Source: Sanghuangporus weigelae
Taxonomy: Eukaryota; Basidiomycota; Agaricomycetes; Hymenochaetales; Hymenochaetaceae
Direction of reading: 5' to 3'
Assembly: GCA_033182465.1 (NCBI GenBank)
Contig: CP137325.1
Span: forward strand, 1,364,001-1,428,000
Length of the DNA: 64,000 nt
Under the pieces are notes generated by a model. It did no database searches. It saw only the letters and a list, made by a program, of their open reading frames with translations, and was not told the DNA's origin. The first letter of the stretch is position 1. The number at the start of each line of letters is the position of its first letter. A program made the translations under genes and the position numbers. Shown one piece after another: positions 34,607 through 44,661 of this stretch.

Positions 34607-37444
34607 ATGCAGGATAAAGACTCTCGCCAGGATGCCACCACCGATGTTCTTCGCTCTCTTGAAGACTATTCAGACGTCGCGTCATGGATCAACGATGTTC
34701 TCGACGATGACCTGGGCAATGCGGATGTTCAAGACCTCACCGAACTAGATAAACGCGTATCGCATCTTTCTGCAATACTCGAAGTTGCTTGCGAGGATAC
34801 ATCAGTACAGCTGGAGAAAACGATTGACGACGTTTCGCGAACGGTCCCTCGACTCACGTACGACCTACAACTCATGCAGGAAATCGCGTCATCTCTGCAG
34901 AACTCGTTGCAGGCGGTGGAGCGGCATTCGCAATCATTCTTGAATACTTCCGAAATGGGACCGGTCCTTGACGAGTTGCATTATCTCGATACCGTCAAGC
35001 GCAATATGGAAGCATCGCTGGTCGTGTTGCGAGAGGCGGAGGCTTGGTCGAGCTTGGAATCTGAGGTCATTTCCTACCTTTCGGAGCAGGCGTACTCAAA
35101 AGCCGCAGCAAGACTTTCGGAGGCATCCAAATCTTTGAATGTTTTCGAAAATACGCCCGAATACGAGACGCGCAAAACCTTGATGATCAACCTTCAGAAC
35201 CAACTCGAGGCTGCGCTCAGCTCTGCTCTCGTCGCTGGTATCAATAACAATGATGTGGATGCATGCAAAAAGTATTTCGAGATCTTCTGCAATATCGAGC
35301 GGGAAGCGGAGTTTAGGAGCTATTGGAACGGAAGTAAGCGTAAGAGGATCGTCGCACGATGGCAGGAGGCGAAGCCGCGGGATTGCGATGAGTCGAATCA
35401 GGATGGCAAAAAGTTCTCGATATTTCTGAACGAGTTTTACCAGGAGCTTCTTTCAGTCCTACAGGTCGAGCGCCTATCTGCCATTTTGATATTTCCGGAT
35501 CCCCAGCCAACTTTATCCACCTTCATTACCAGCACGTTCTCATCGTTGCATCCCTCGTTGTCCCAGCGGTTGAACGTGCTTGCGAATTTCTATGTCGATC
35601 TCGCTCTTCCTGAACTCATATCATCATTTAAAGCAACTGAGGAGTTTGCGGTGGCGACAGACAAGATCATGGAGAAAGTTGGATACTCTTCCTTGTCTCC
35701 TGCCATTATTCCGAAAAGCCTCGAGGACCGCGAGAACACGACCTCTGCACCTCGTTCGCACACTCGTCGTCGCTCCACGCGGCAATCTTTCTCAAGGCGA
35801 TTGAATCGATCATCTATTTCTGGGCCACCCGCGTCTTACGAGGTCGCTACTGGCTCAGCCACCCTCGATCACAGCTGGGAAGAGTCCCTTTTCGAGCCCT
35901 TCTTGGATTATCAATGCGACTACGTTACTCTCGAAAAACGCCTACTACGGGCTCAGCTTAAAGATTTGTTGGTACCTGCTTCCTCAGTCCAGGCCGGCGC
36001 TCGATTACTACGTGAGCGAGCCATTGACGTTGTGTCTTTTGCAGATGAGGCTCTGGCGAGATGTATGGCGTTCACCCATGGATATGGTGTCCTTGGACTT
36101 ATCGAAGCTATTGACGATCTTTTCGAAAGCTTCTTGAAATCTGCGCGCCGAGAGATTTTAGAAGCCTCTGGTACACAATGTACGGACGTAGCTTCCATCG
36201 AATCCGGAGAAGAGTTCGCGGATCTGGATTATTCACCATCTGATCTAAACACGTTCCAGCTCGCGTTGCATTTACTGGAAGCTGCACGCGGCGTTTTGGA
36301 GAGGCTCTCTGTGTTCGAATCGAAGCTACGGGGGAGTATCGTACAAACATCCAACGCGCTCAGAATGGTGCGGAGTGATCCGTTTGGGATGTACGTATCA
36401 GGGACGACACGTACTGCGCTCAATTTACTACAGTCGTCTGCTCTGAATAGTGTAGACCTGCAAAATTTACTGGATGCTGTTGATCCAGAACAGCAGCAGC
36501 AACATCCGCAAGTTCCGCATAGTGCTGTGTTCACACCGAGTTCTGCTACATTTGCGGCACAGAAGATGCCCGGATTACCGCATCAACGATCCGCTTTGCT
36601 GCTTGGAGCTCGAGCCGCTGTATCAGAGTTCGCGAAAGCTTGCCAAATGAAATTACAAGAGACTATACTTGCACCCTTGCTCAAGCATCTGTCGACGTAC
36701 CCTTCCTCTCCAGTTTGGACATCTACGGATCCTAAGGACCGACGTGGAGCTGGCGCTAGTAGTGCAGCTGCAGGCGGTGCTGTGAGCGAAGTTAACATCC
36801 CGACATTCTCGTTATCCCCTAGCGCGACTATCCAGCGCGTCACCGATGGACTCCTAAGCCTTCCTCGGCTATTTGAGGTATACGCAGACGATGACGCTCT
36901 TGCGTTCTCTATCGAGACGCTCCCTTATGTCGACGCTGAGAGGTTGCTTGCTGTCACTAATGAGCTTGCGGCCAGTTCAGCAGCGGAAGGCGATTCACCT
37001 GAAGCTACCGCGACGCGCCCTAAATCACGGCACTTTCCATCTTCCACATCTTCACTCACCATCCAAGTTCCCTCACATTCTTTCGCACACCAAAATTTAA
37101 CAATGATCCTTACACCAGAAGCAATAATCTCTCTCTGGCTTACTTCTCTTGCACTTTCTTTGTACAACCACCTCACCTCTGTCGTACTCCCCTCCGTTCC
37201 CCGTCTTTCTTCGCGGGGAAGCGCACAATTAGCGGAGGATCTGAGCTATTTGATGCAGATTGGTAGGGCACTTGGAGTAGAGCTGGGGCAGCTTGAGGCT
37301 TGGAGAGAAGGTGCTGCTATGGAAGTTGACGAGCTGCGAAGGCGGGCAGTAAACCTAGGTGCGGGTGCCACGGCAAGCGGAGAAGAAAAGGAGAGGGAAG
37401 AGGTCTTGAGAAATATTGCAAGACTCAGAGGCATACTATTCTAG
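34607..37444 (+). CDS. COG7: Conserved oligomeric Golgi complex subunit 7
   Basis: Subunit of the COG tether that retrieves Golgi enzymes within the stack. A single uninterrupted exon of 945 codons. The N-terminal SLEDYSDVASWINDVLDDDL is the family's signature opening (F/Y...W(I/V)N), followed by the helical region DKRVSHLSAILEVACEDTSV and QEIASSLQNSLQAVERH, then AEAWSSLESEVISYLSEQAY. The C-terminal part contains QLAEDLSYLMQIGRALGVEL. Length is near that of other fungal and animal COG7 proteins. I chose ATG 34607 rather than the in-frame ATG 34412 because the extra 65 residues are unlike any COG7 and an acceptor-like tttttagtag precedes 34607. It is unusual in this window in having no intron. 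Confidence 0.85.
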   Translation: MQDKDSRQDATTDVLRSLEDYSDVASWINDVLDDDLGNADVQDLTELDKRVSHLSAILEVACEDTSVQLEKTIDDVSRTVPRLTYDLQLMQEIASSLQNSLQAVERHSQSFLNTSEMGPVLDELHYLDTVKRNMEASLVVLREAEAWSSLESEVISYLSEQAYSKAAARLSEASKSLNVFENTPEYETRKTLMINLQNQLEAALSSALVAGINNNDVDACKKYFEIFCNIEREAEFRSYWNGSKRKRIVARWQEAKPRDCDESNQDGKKFSIFLNEFYQELLSVLQVERLSAILIFPDPQPTLSTFITSTFSSLHPSLSQRLNVLANFYVDLALPELISSFKATEEFAVATDKIMEKVGYSSLSPAIIPKSLEDRENTTSAPRSHTRRRSTRQSFSRRLNRSSISGPPASYEVATGSATLDHSWEESLFEPFLDYQCDYVTLEKRLLRAQLKDLLVPASSVQAGARLLRERAIDVVSFADEALARCMAFTHGYGVLGLIEAIDDLFESFLKSARREILEASGTQCTDVASIESGEEFADLDYSPSDLNTFQLALHLLEAARGVLERLSVFESKLRGSIVQTSNALRMVRSDPFGMYVSGTTRTALNLLQSSALNSVDLQNLLDAVDPEQQQQHPQVPHSAVFTPSSATFAAQKMPGLPHQRSALLLGARAAVSEFAKACQMKLQETILAPLLKHLSTYPSSPVWTSTDPKDRRGAGASSAAAGGAVSEVNIPTFSLSPSATIQRVTDGLLSLPRLFEVYADDDALAFSIETLPYVDAERLLAVTNELAASSAAEGDSPEATATRPKSRHFPSSTSSLTIQVPSHSFAHQNLTMILTPEAIISLWLTSLALSLYNHLTSVVLPSVPRLSSRGSAQLAEDLSYLMQIGRALGVELGQLEAWREGAAMEVDELRRRAVNLGAGATASGEEKEREEVLRNIARLRGILF

Positions 37445-37537
37445 ATGCGGGCTTTGTCAAGCCTGTAGTTCAGCACTTTTTCTATCGCTCATTTGGAAGC
37501 ATCATCTGTTTTGTTTGAAATCCAGCCATGTTAGTTA
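37445..37537. other. COG7 3' flank and left TSD of the MITE
   Basis: Short 3' flank of COG7. The last three bases (37535-37537, TTA) match the three bases following the MITE. Confidence 0.6.
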
Positions 37538-37998
37538 GGGCCTGTTCGGCTGCACGTCAAGTTGAGATAGACCTGCCATATAAAGAAAGTGTGATGTCGC
37601 GGAAGTCATCGGAGATCACACCAAAATCAGGCACTGTTCGGCTGCACAATCTCAAATCATGATTTCGAGTCATGATCTCGCGTCTCCCTGCCAAAATGGA
37701 CCATCCGCTCTTTCTTTCCAGTATCTCTGCCACTCAACACAACACAACCACAAAAAAATAAATTAAAAATTGCAAAAATAATCTATTCATAGGGGCCGAT
37801 TGCCCTGCAGTTGAAATAATTTTTTTACAGGCGTGCAATATAGTGCAATGGGCCCTCAGCAGAAGTGAGGGTTTTGAACCTCAACTCGCGTCACAATTGT
37901 GTTGAGGTGTTGAGAGATTATCAGAAATATTCCCACGATTTGCACACAGAGATAGAGCCAAGTCGAGATCTTGTGATTTCGTGCAGCCGAACAGGCCC
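37538..37998. mobile_element. MITE, Tourist/PIF-Harbinger-like
   Basis: A 461-bp non-coding element bounded by perfect 18-bp inverted repeats, GGGCCTGTTCGGCTGCAC at 37538-37555 and its complement at 37981-37998. It is flanked by TTA on both sides (37535-37537 and 37999-38001). A 3-bp TWA-type duplication and ends starting GGGCCTGTT are typical of Tourist-like MITEs mobilised by PIF/Harbinger transposases. A partial second copy of the left end (ctgttcggctgcac) lies at about 37628-37645, inside the element. No transposase of that class is present in the window. Confidence 0.85.
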
Positions 37999-38725
37999 TT
38001 AGTGGTGCCTGGCACGGCCTAAGTAAATCGCGTAACAGTTTTTTCCCGGGCGGAGTTTGGATTATGCCTTTAAATAGTAACTCGCGTCGATCATCGTGTC
38101 CCACATTTTGAATTGAGTCTCGAAAGTTCACCGTCGCACGGATCTGAGATCCATCCTCCCCAAATCTTGTTCGCTAAACTTTAATGGATCCACAAGCACA
38201 CTGAGACAAAAATTTAAAAAGAAATGAAGAAATGTATGTGGTGAAATGCCGTATATTTTGTTACTAATAATTCTCAATTTTGCTTGTCTTTCTTGTCTCG
38301 TTCTTTCTAACGCATCACACCAGACGGAACAAGATGAACGCATTCTCAGGTCGCTCGATTTTATTCTTCTTTATCATGTGTCTCTCGAGAAGCCAGACAG
38401 TGGGAAGCTTCTCACTTGTATGCTCTGTACTTGGATGATGACCGGCTCTACTGATCTCATCACAATGAGAAAACCGTTCTCTCGGTCTGCACTCTCTCAA
38501 CAAGTCCGCTTCACTATCGGTCTCACTGCTTTCTCTTCTCTTCCTTCGTGCTCTCAGGAAGCTCGCTTCATTTCTCTTGCTTTCCTTCCACCATCATCTC
38601 TGCAATCCATTCAGATGCTCGTCGAAGTGATCCCCCCGCATGTGGCCTCTTTCAAGGCAGACGACGCTAACATTCATCACAACCGCGGTAAACTCACGGA
38701 ATCGAACTCGAGATAAACACGCGCC

Positions 38726-38761
38726 ATGGGTCGTCGCAAAATCGAGATCACTCCAATAACG
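38726..38761 (+). pseudogene. Isolated first exon of a MADS-box gene
   Basis: ATG at 38726 opens MGRRKIEITPIT, the invariant start of SRF-type MADS-box DNA-binding domains (fungal Rlm1/Mcm1-like), followed at 38762 by GTGAGT. Many agaricomycete MADS genes have an intron at this point. The remainder of the domain (RVTFxKRKxGLxKKAxEL) is not found downstream in this window; the sequence instead enters the opposite-strand transposase-like gene at 38834. A pyrimidine-rich stretch upstream, 38246-38720, resembles a fungal 5' UTR. It is either a captured exon or a gene cut by the insertion. Confidence 0.65.
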
Positions 38762-38833
38762 GTGAGTTTCACCATATCTCTACATTCAAGGAGTACGCTA
38801 AGCTCTTCTATGCATATAGTGAATGGATTATTG

Positions 38834-41800
38834 CTACAGCGAACAATGTTCCTCGAGAAGGCCTATCAAGACGGCCTTCTTTTCTTCCTTTCTCGGCATC
38901 CTGCTATCAACTGGTACGTTTACATCTGGAAATTCTGCCCTGAATTTGTCCAACTGATCCTTCAATTGTTTAACGTTCATCTTTTCAATAGTTTCGCGGT
39001 CGAGCATCAGATCGACTTGACGAATCCGCGCAGCGCGGTCTGCCTTCTTTTGATTTCGTGCGTCCGTCTTCTGTTCCCTTGCGACTGCCTCCTGTACGCG
39101 TTCCTCTGCAATGGAAGCTCTGAGTTTCCGCTCCGTACCCTCTGCGTCCTCCTTGCGCGCCTGCCTCATCAAGTATAACGCTTGATCTTTGCTGGAAAAA
39201 TTCGATTCTATGAAGGCCTCGGTGTTGTTTTTCCGGTACCTAAACAGTGAGTTGAATAGATTTATTGTACCTCCTGGATTTCTCTTCGAGAAGGCTCGAT
39301 ATGAGCCAAGAGCCCCCTCATTGGCGTCGTTTGTTGCTGGCATCCATGCCAATTCTTTCTCTCCTTCGGTAAGTGCCGCTATTAGTCCATCCTCATTGAA
39401 TTCTGACGAAAATCTCTCCCAGACATCTAAAGCACCAACGAGGAAGGCCCTGAATAGGGCCTCCAACTTTGGAAGCTTTCTTTCGGAAATGAATCTTTGT
39501 ATCGCTTTGATCGTATCAGGGCGGTCCCAGGAATCATTTTCATCGAGAATGACTTCGGAAGGTACAGCGCTCGATGACAGAACAATTTGCGGCTCCCTGA
39601 TGAGCTTTGCTATGTGGGACCTGGTCTGATGTAAACATGCGAGACTCGAGTAAGCACCTATACAATAGATCCTAGCTGAGTATATGCTTACCTTCTTCAA
39701 CAGAGAACCGAGTTCCAGGGCATTCATCTCCTCAAGTGAGTCGCCTCGGATTGCCCTAATGTATGGGACTGAGACGGCCTCGCGGTAGAGAGCGCAACAG
39801 GCAAGCTCAGTACGTGTCGGTGGGTCCAAGAGGCCCCTTTCGACATTTGATTCAAGATGGTTAAGGCCCGGATTTGTTTTGTTGTATCGTATGTATTTCA
39901 CGAACTCGATGTATTCATCCAGGTAAGCAATTATTTCCGCCGCCGCATCAAGATATGAAGAATAACGTGTATTTGATGTATCAGGGAACTTGGTCCTGCG
40001 GTTCATTCTTCTCTGGGCCCAATCTCGAAAGGCATCCTGGTGCCCTAACTCGCAAGACTCGAGTTAGCACCTATACAATAGATCCTAGCTGAGGATAGAC
40101 TGACCCTTCTTCTTATCTTTGTGGCGAAGTAGCGCACCCATTAAATCGCCTAGTTTCTCTGCCCCAGCTTTCGAAACTGCATGGGCACGTTTCTCCGCGG
40201 CACTCTGTTGCCTTGTACCTTCGTTTTCCTCCTCACCTGCCTCCATCTCTCCCAGCTCGATTATGGCCGCATTGTCTTTATTAGCGAGGATTACAGGTGA
40301 GATACCATGTTTTTTCCATTCTTCCTGCATTGCTAAACAGCCTCCTTTCACGGCGTTGAGGTCCTTATGCATCCCACAACCAGCCCAAGCAAAAATTTGG
40401 ACTTCTCGCTTCTCCTCCTCCGAGAGATCAAGGACGGCCCTATCTACAAGATCTTCAGCGATCTCTTGCATCAAAGATTCGTGCTTCTTTCTTCGTTCTT
40501 CTTCACTGATCGTATTCCAGGCTTCCAGTCCCCCCAGCTCACAGATCATCCGGGTAACGTTTTCAAGAACAAGCGTGTATCTTTCGTCCTCTGCCATCGA
40601 GAAGAAGGACCTAGTGCCAAGGCCTCGCATCGTATGTTCCTTCTTCCAAATAGCGAGCAAACGATGCTTCGCTTTTTGGTCCTCTGCGTGGTCTCCATGC
40701 GAGCCATGGTACTTCATGGCCACCGTCCCGAGAGTTAGTGGAGCAGATTTCGACTCTGGAAATCAGGTGAGACTCGAGTTAGCACCTATACAATAGATCC
40801 TAGCGGAGTATAGTCTGACCGTTCTCTGCCAGCGGACTCTCATTCCAAAGCTTGACAATTTCCTCAAGGAACTTGGTGTCGCCTTTCATCTGGGTCTCTG
40901 CGCGATGGTTCGGAGCCATGCGTAGCTCTCCAAAAAGGACGGCACGACGATGCGAAGAATCCGGTGAGTCAGTTGGCAGCTGGACATTCAAATGTAGGGC
41001 CTCGAAATTTTGGCCCATGTTTGTTGTCCCATCACCGCCTGTAGTAAATCCTGGAGAACTGGTAAGAATTTTTTTTTTCGTTGATGGAATCAGGTACTTA
41101 CCTCTTGTTTCTTTCAGATATTTGGCAATTTGTAGTTTCGAAGCTACATTGCCCTCCATTACAATCCTTCGAATGGTTCTTACGCTAGGTACGTGGATCT
41201 TCGCAGCAGAAATACCAACTGATTTGCAAACAAATCGCAGAAATTCCGTAATGACGGCACCAGTTCTGACCAAAGGACAGCCAAGGGAGACGACTCGACG
41301 AACCAATGCACGCACACGAGGTGCGTAGAAGTTTTCCTGCGTAAGTTCGATAATCTTGAATACTTCTTTCTTGAAATTTACGAGTTCCTCGGCCTTCCCT
41401 TTAGATCGATAAATGCGCGCTTGAAGGGCACGACATCTCTTCTGCGATTTGCGAAGTCGAGTGCGTAAGTTCGCCGTTTTGCCTCTATCCACAATTCTTT
41501 CCTTATCAGCTTGCATTCCAAACTTTGCAAGCTTCCCTTCAAGCTTTGCGAGCTTCCCTTCAAGATCGGTACATCGAGATTGCGAGCAGGACAAGTGGAA
41601 ATGAAGATTGCTGAGCAGATGATGTGCATCCGTGATTGTATTACACCTAGTCTCGGCGTCGGATTTTGACTTGGTGAGCTGCATTTCTGTCTCCTGAAAC
41701 AAAGAGGCTAATGCCCCATTTCTCCCCTTCAAGTCGGTGCTGCGGCCCTTCGTTCGTTTCAGCTGCTTGCGTAAGTCACGTAGCTGCTTTAAACGCACGT

Positions 41801-42131
41801 CCAACTGCTTCGATTTGCCTCCAATCTCCTTTTGTAGTGCCAAAACCTGTGACCTGAGTGCTAAATTGTCTGTTTCTAGGCTCTTGATCGATTCTCCTAA
41901 TTTCTTCTTCTCGATTGCGTGTCGAATGGATACCTGCTGAAGCTCAACATATTCTTCTTCTTTCCTTTCCAGCTCTTCGGTAAGTAATTCGACTCTCGAT
42001 GATGTTGATCTGGACTCTCTTTCTTCCACAGATTCAAGTCTTTCGGAATGAATGGCCACCAATCTATGCTCTCGATTCGCCTTCAAGACTAAGGCCTGTG
42101 CCTCCGATCTCTTCTTTCTTCCTGTAGACAT
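38834..42131 (-). CDS. Transposase-like protein, hAT-like RNase H motifs, basidiomycete-expanded family
   Basis: Five exons (42131-41102, 41050-40820, 40755-40105, 40044-39692, 39625-38834) total 3057 nt and read without a stop to 1018 residues. Residues about 20-260 form a long coiled coil. Then come RGFTTGGDGTTNMGQNFE (candidate first Asp), YHGSHGDHAEDQK, FAWAGCGMHKDLNAVKGG, whose CGMHKDLN resembles the CxxH.LN motif of hAT transposases, KFPDTSNTRYSSYLDAAAEI, and ELAWMPATNDANEGALGSYR (candidate catalytic Glu). I recall near-identical uncharacterised proteins in many copies in agaric genomes, which fits a mobile element; this is memory, not a search. The class is unproven; KDZ or another RNase H-fold family are alternatives. 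The frame looks intact. Confidence 0.7.
39626..39691 (-). repeat. Introner-like intron, copy C
   Basis: 66-nt intron, phase 0, between KK and TRSHIAK. It contains the shared core GCTAGGATCTATTGTATAGG followed by TGCTTACTCGAGTCT. It has no stop in frame, so its unspliced reading would add 22 residues absent from relatives as I recall them. Confidence 0.75.
40045..40104 (-). repeat. Introner-like intron, copy B
   Basis: 60-nt intron in the transposase-like gene, phase 1, same core as copies A and C with branch-site-like CTAAC. Using the TTAG acceptor restores KKKGHQDAFRDW, which matches the family reading KKGHxDxFR as I recall it. Confidence 0.75.
40756..40819 (-). repeat. Introner-like intron, copy A
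   Basis: 64-nt intron, phase 1, joining LAEN to ESKSAPLTLGTVAMKYHG. The core is identical to copy B over more than 30 bases, while the outer ends differ. Confidence 0.75.
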
Positions 42132-42706
42132 CCTGTTTTTTTCAAGTAAAATATACTGTAAGCAGTTTATATTTGCATAGAATCTGAATACATACACTGC
42201 ATGTCCCAGATCTCAACGTTAGAATTAATTTTTGTCAGTTTCGACGCAATGCCATCAGGTTTCCGCGTGCCTTCTGTCAGTCACGTGATAAATAATTCCC
42301 TTATATGGATGCATATAGCGTCTCCTGGCCTCATACTTCCAGCTTCCTCAGTCACAACAAAACCTACCGGCCTCAATGGCGGGATCAAAGTTTTTCATGT
42401 ATTTCTTCAATTTGTTCAAAAAAAATTCTCAAGAAATATCTTAGATATCTTTATATGCTCAAAATAATGCTATATCTCAGTATCTACACAATAATTTTCT
42501 GAAAAAAATTCAGATTCATGTTCAGCATATAGGAAAACAATTTTGCAGATTTTTTTAGATTTTTTGTTAAGTTGTGGGAGGCAGGACGGGCCTTCGACTG
42601 TCAAAATGAAAAGTGGGACACATGAGTCTGAGTGTCGATCACTCGGCTGACGCGGAAGGGATCGTCGGAACTACACGGAAATCGGATAGGCCGTGCCAGG
42701 TACCAC

Positions 42707-42868
42707 GGCCTTAGCATCAGGCTGTAATATTATGTAATCGATAATATTATGTCACGCATTGAAAATTAGCTCGTTCCGCTTGTCGTACTCTTCGTCGGAC
42801 TTCTTTCTCTTCAGGACTTCACCTCAGCAATCTTTTCTTTCTCCATTTCTTTATTGAAAAGCAGGAAA
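42707..42868. other. Spacer with AT-rich stem-loop; MAM33 promoter
   Basis: Immediately outside the right inverted end lies a 9-bp stem TAATATTAT (42725-42733) and ATAATATTA (42741-42749) with a 7-nt loop. The rest is the pyrimidine-rich upstream region of MAM33. Confidence 0.5.
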
Positions 42869-43840
42869 ATGTCCGCTCTGCGCTCTGCTCGAGGCCTTCT
42901 TGCGACAACAAGTCGCGCAATGACCCAACGGTCGTTCGTTTCGACGTCGACTTCAGCGATTGCACGGTCAGCGGTATTCGGTGCTACTCGTGCTGCCAGT
43001 GCTCGAGCATGGGCGGCACCCAGTGCACGTCAGTTCTCGATATCAAGTGCTTTAAGGAAAGAGGGCACAAGTACGTTTTCTCTCTATCTTTCCGTATTTG
43101 AGAAGAAGGAAAAAAAAATTAACGGAAAACTCGGTGAAAAAAAGCGGATGTGTCACTCTTGCAAAAACTCTCGGAAGAGTTGGCATACGAGCGGGAAGCG
43201 ATTCAATCAGGTCCTCCTCAGTTCATCCAGGAATTCAAGTCACAGGGTGTATGGAATATCCAAGACAACGTTGGTGCCGACGAGGTCATCTTCGAGCGGA
43301 CCTTCGGAAGCGAGAGCGTGCGACTCATGTTCAGCATCGCAGATCTCGATGCGAACCCAGAGACAGAATACGAGGTTGAAGGTGAAAATGAGAGCGGCGA
43401 GCCAGCGTCCGACAGCGTGACGAGCACTCCGATTCGCGTCGCTATCAGCATCACCAAGCGCAATACTCCCGGCTGCTTGAGTATCGACGCAGTGTGCCAG
43501 GACGGTGCATTCTTAATTGAAAACGCCAGTTTCTACCCGGATGCGGAAATTGGAACGTCGTTGACCGCTGAGGCGGACTGGAAACGTCGTGGACTCTATC
43601 TCGGCCCGACTTTCGAAAACCTCGACCCGGCTGTGCAGGATGAGTTCGAGCGATACTTGGATGAGCGCGGGATTAGCGAATCGCTCGCCCTTTTCATCCC
43701 TGACTATGCGGAATACAAGGAGCAGACGGTACGTCTTTCCCTGTCTGTCTGACTTAAAATTTCTTATCACTGATTGACTCCTGTAAATCCAGGAATATAT
43801 TCGCTGGCTCGAGAGCGTGAAGAAGTTTGTGGAGGCTTAG
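42869..43840 (+). CDS. MAM33: MAM33/p32 mitochondrial matrix acidic protein
   Basis: Homolog of yeast Mam33 and human C1QBP/p32, a doughnut-shaped trimer in the mitochondrial matrix that helps mitoribosome and oxidative metabolism. Exons 42869-43070, 43145-43728 and 43793-43840 give 277 residues. The first 60 residues are Arg/Ser/Ala-rich with no acidic residues, a mitochondrial targeting sequence, ending SSALRKEGTT. The domain starts LLQKLSEELAYEREA and includes GADEVIFERTFGSESVRLMF, acidic EVEGENESGE, DAVCQDGAFLIENASFYPD, RGLYLGPTFENLDPAVQDEF and the C-terminal IRWLESVKKFVEA, all hallmark segments. Length is normal for the family. Confidence 0.95.
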
Positions 43841-44187
43841 ATTCCTTTTGATGTCAGCTCTTCTCCTTGTCCAACAAAGCCCATCATCTATTTGCACGAT
43901 ATCTTATGCTCTCTAGTCCACCGTTCGACATGTAATCCCCAAAATTGGCAGTCAATCCATATTGTCTCCAAATTGAATTTCAGTTCTACCCACTGCTCTC
44001 CATTCTTTTCCGGTTATCTATATGAAGCATAAGAATTCTAATACAGGTCTGGTCTCTCTTAATCTTGGCTAACAGACTGTGAAACTGGTCTTCCGATTCG
44101 TACGGCGTACGAGAGCACGGCGGTCACGTGTGAGTGCCACGTCATTCGAAGGACACGGAAAGTTCCAGCGCGTCCAGGATTCTTCGT

Positions 44188-44222
44188 GACGCGTCGCGAC
44201 GCGTCTCGGTCCGCTGAGTCAC
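44188..44222. promoter_or_regulatory. Perfect palindrome with two MCB sites, next to an AP-1-like site
   Basis: GACGCGTCGCGACGCGTC (44188-44205) is a perfect 18-bp palindrome containing two ACGCGT elements, the MluI cell-cycle box bound by Mbp1/Swi6 (MBF) in fungi. TGAGTCAC follows within 10 bp. It lies about 460 bp upstream of the next gene's ATG and 350 bp after the MAM33 stop, so the downstream gene is the likely target. Confidence 0.45.
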
Positions 44223-44661
44223 GAGAGGATGCTGCGAGTATCACTCACTGCCCCCAGGTCAAGAACTGCGCATGCAGAGTCTCCTCAAAACAAACCAGAC
44301 TGCAAAGTAACGAATACTGACGACGGAACGGGTATTGCTATGTCGCTTTATCCAGTACTTTCCGCAGCGCGAGTTGTATAACCTTTCTGGCCTCCTATGG
44401 GCTGTGCGCAAAGTGACAAAGTTACTACAGGAAGTAAGTGCGAGTTAGTAACGCTGTTTTCAGGCCCCCTGTATGCGGCTCCGAGAATGCGCGCGGTAGG
44501 TATAAGAGGGCGCGTTTCCATTACATTGCGTTTTTCCTACTCATCGGACGTCCTCCCTCCTCTCTGGCTGTATCGCCCTTTCCCTCTCTTCACTGACCGG
44601 GTCGAGGTATTGCTTCTGATCGTGTCGGTCAGTGCTTGGCTTGAGCTTGATACGGCACGAC

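Larger units (their letters stand above)
38002..42706. mobile_element. Putative DNA transposon with inverted ends and a transposase-like gene
   Basis: GTGGTGCCTGGCACGGCC starts at 38002 and recurs inverted at 42687-42706 with one mismatch over 20 bp. Similarity continues weakly inward: both ends carry tgtcccac followed by tttt about 80 bp further in. The 4.7-kb interval holds the transposase-like gene (38834-42131, -) and, on the other strand, the first exon of a MADS-box gene. No clear target duplication is seen beside these ends, and the MITE directly abuts the left end. The boundaries are therefore inferred; the repeats could instead be an older pair flanking an unrelated insertion. Confidence 0.5.

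Noticed and set aside
38246-38716. 156-codon plus-strand frame before the MADS exon
   Set aside because: Pyrimidine-rich, Ser/Leu-biased translation; better explained as a 5' leader.
42725-42749. Geminivirus-like TAATATTA nonanucleotide stem-loop
   Set aside because: The last base differs from the canonical nick site and there is no replication-protein gene nearby.
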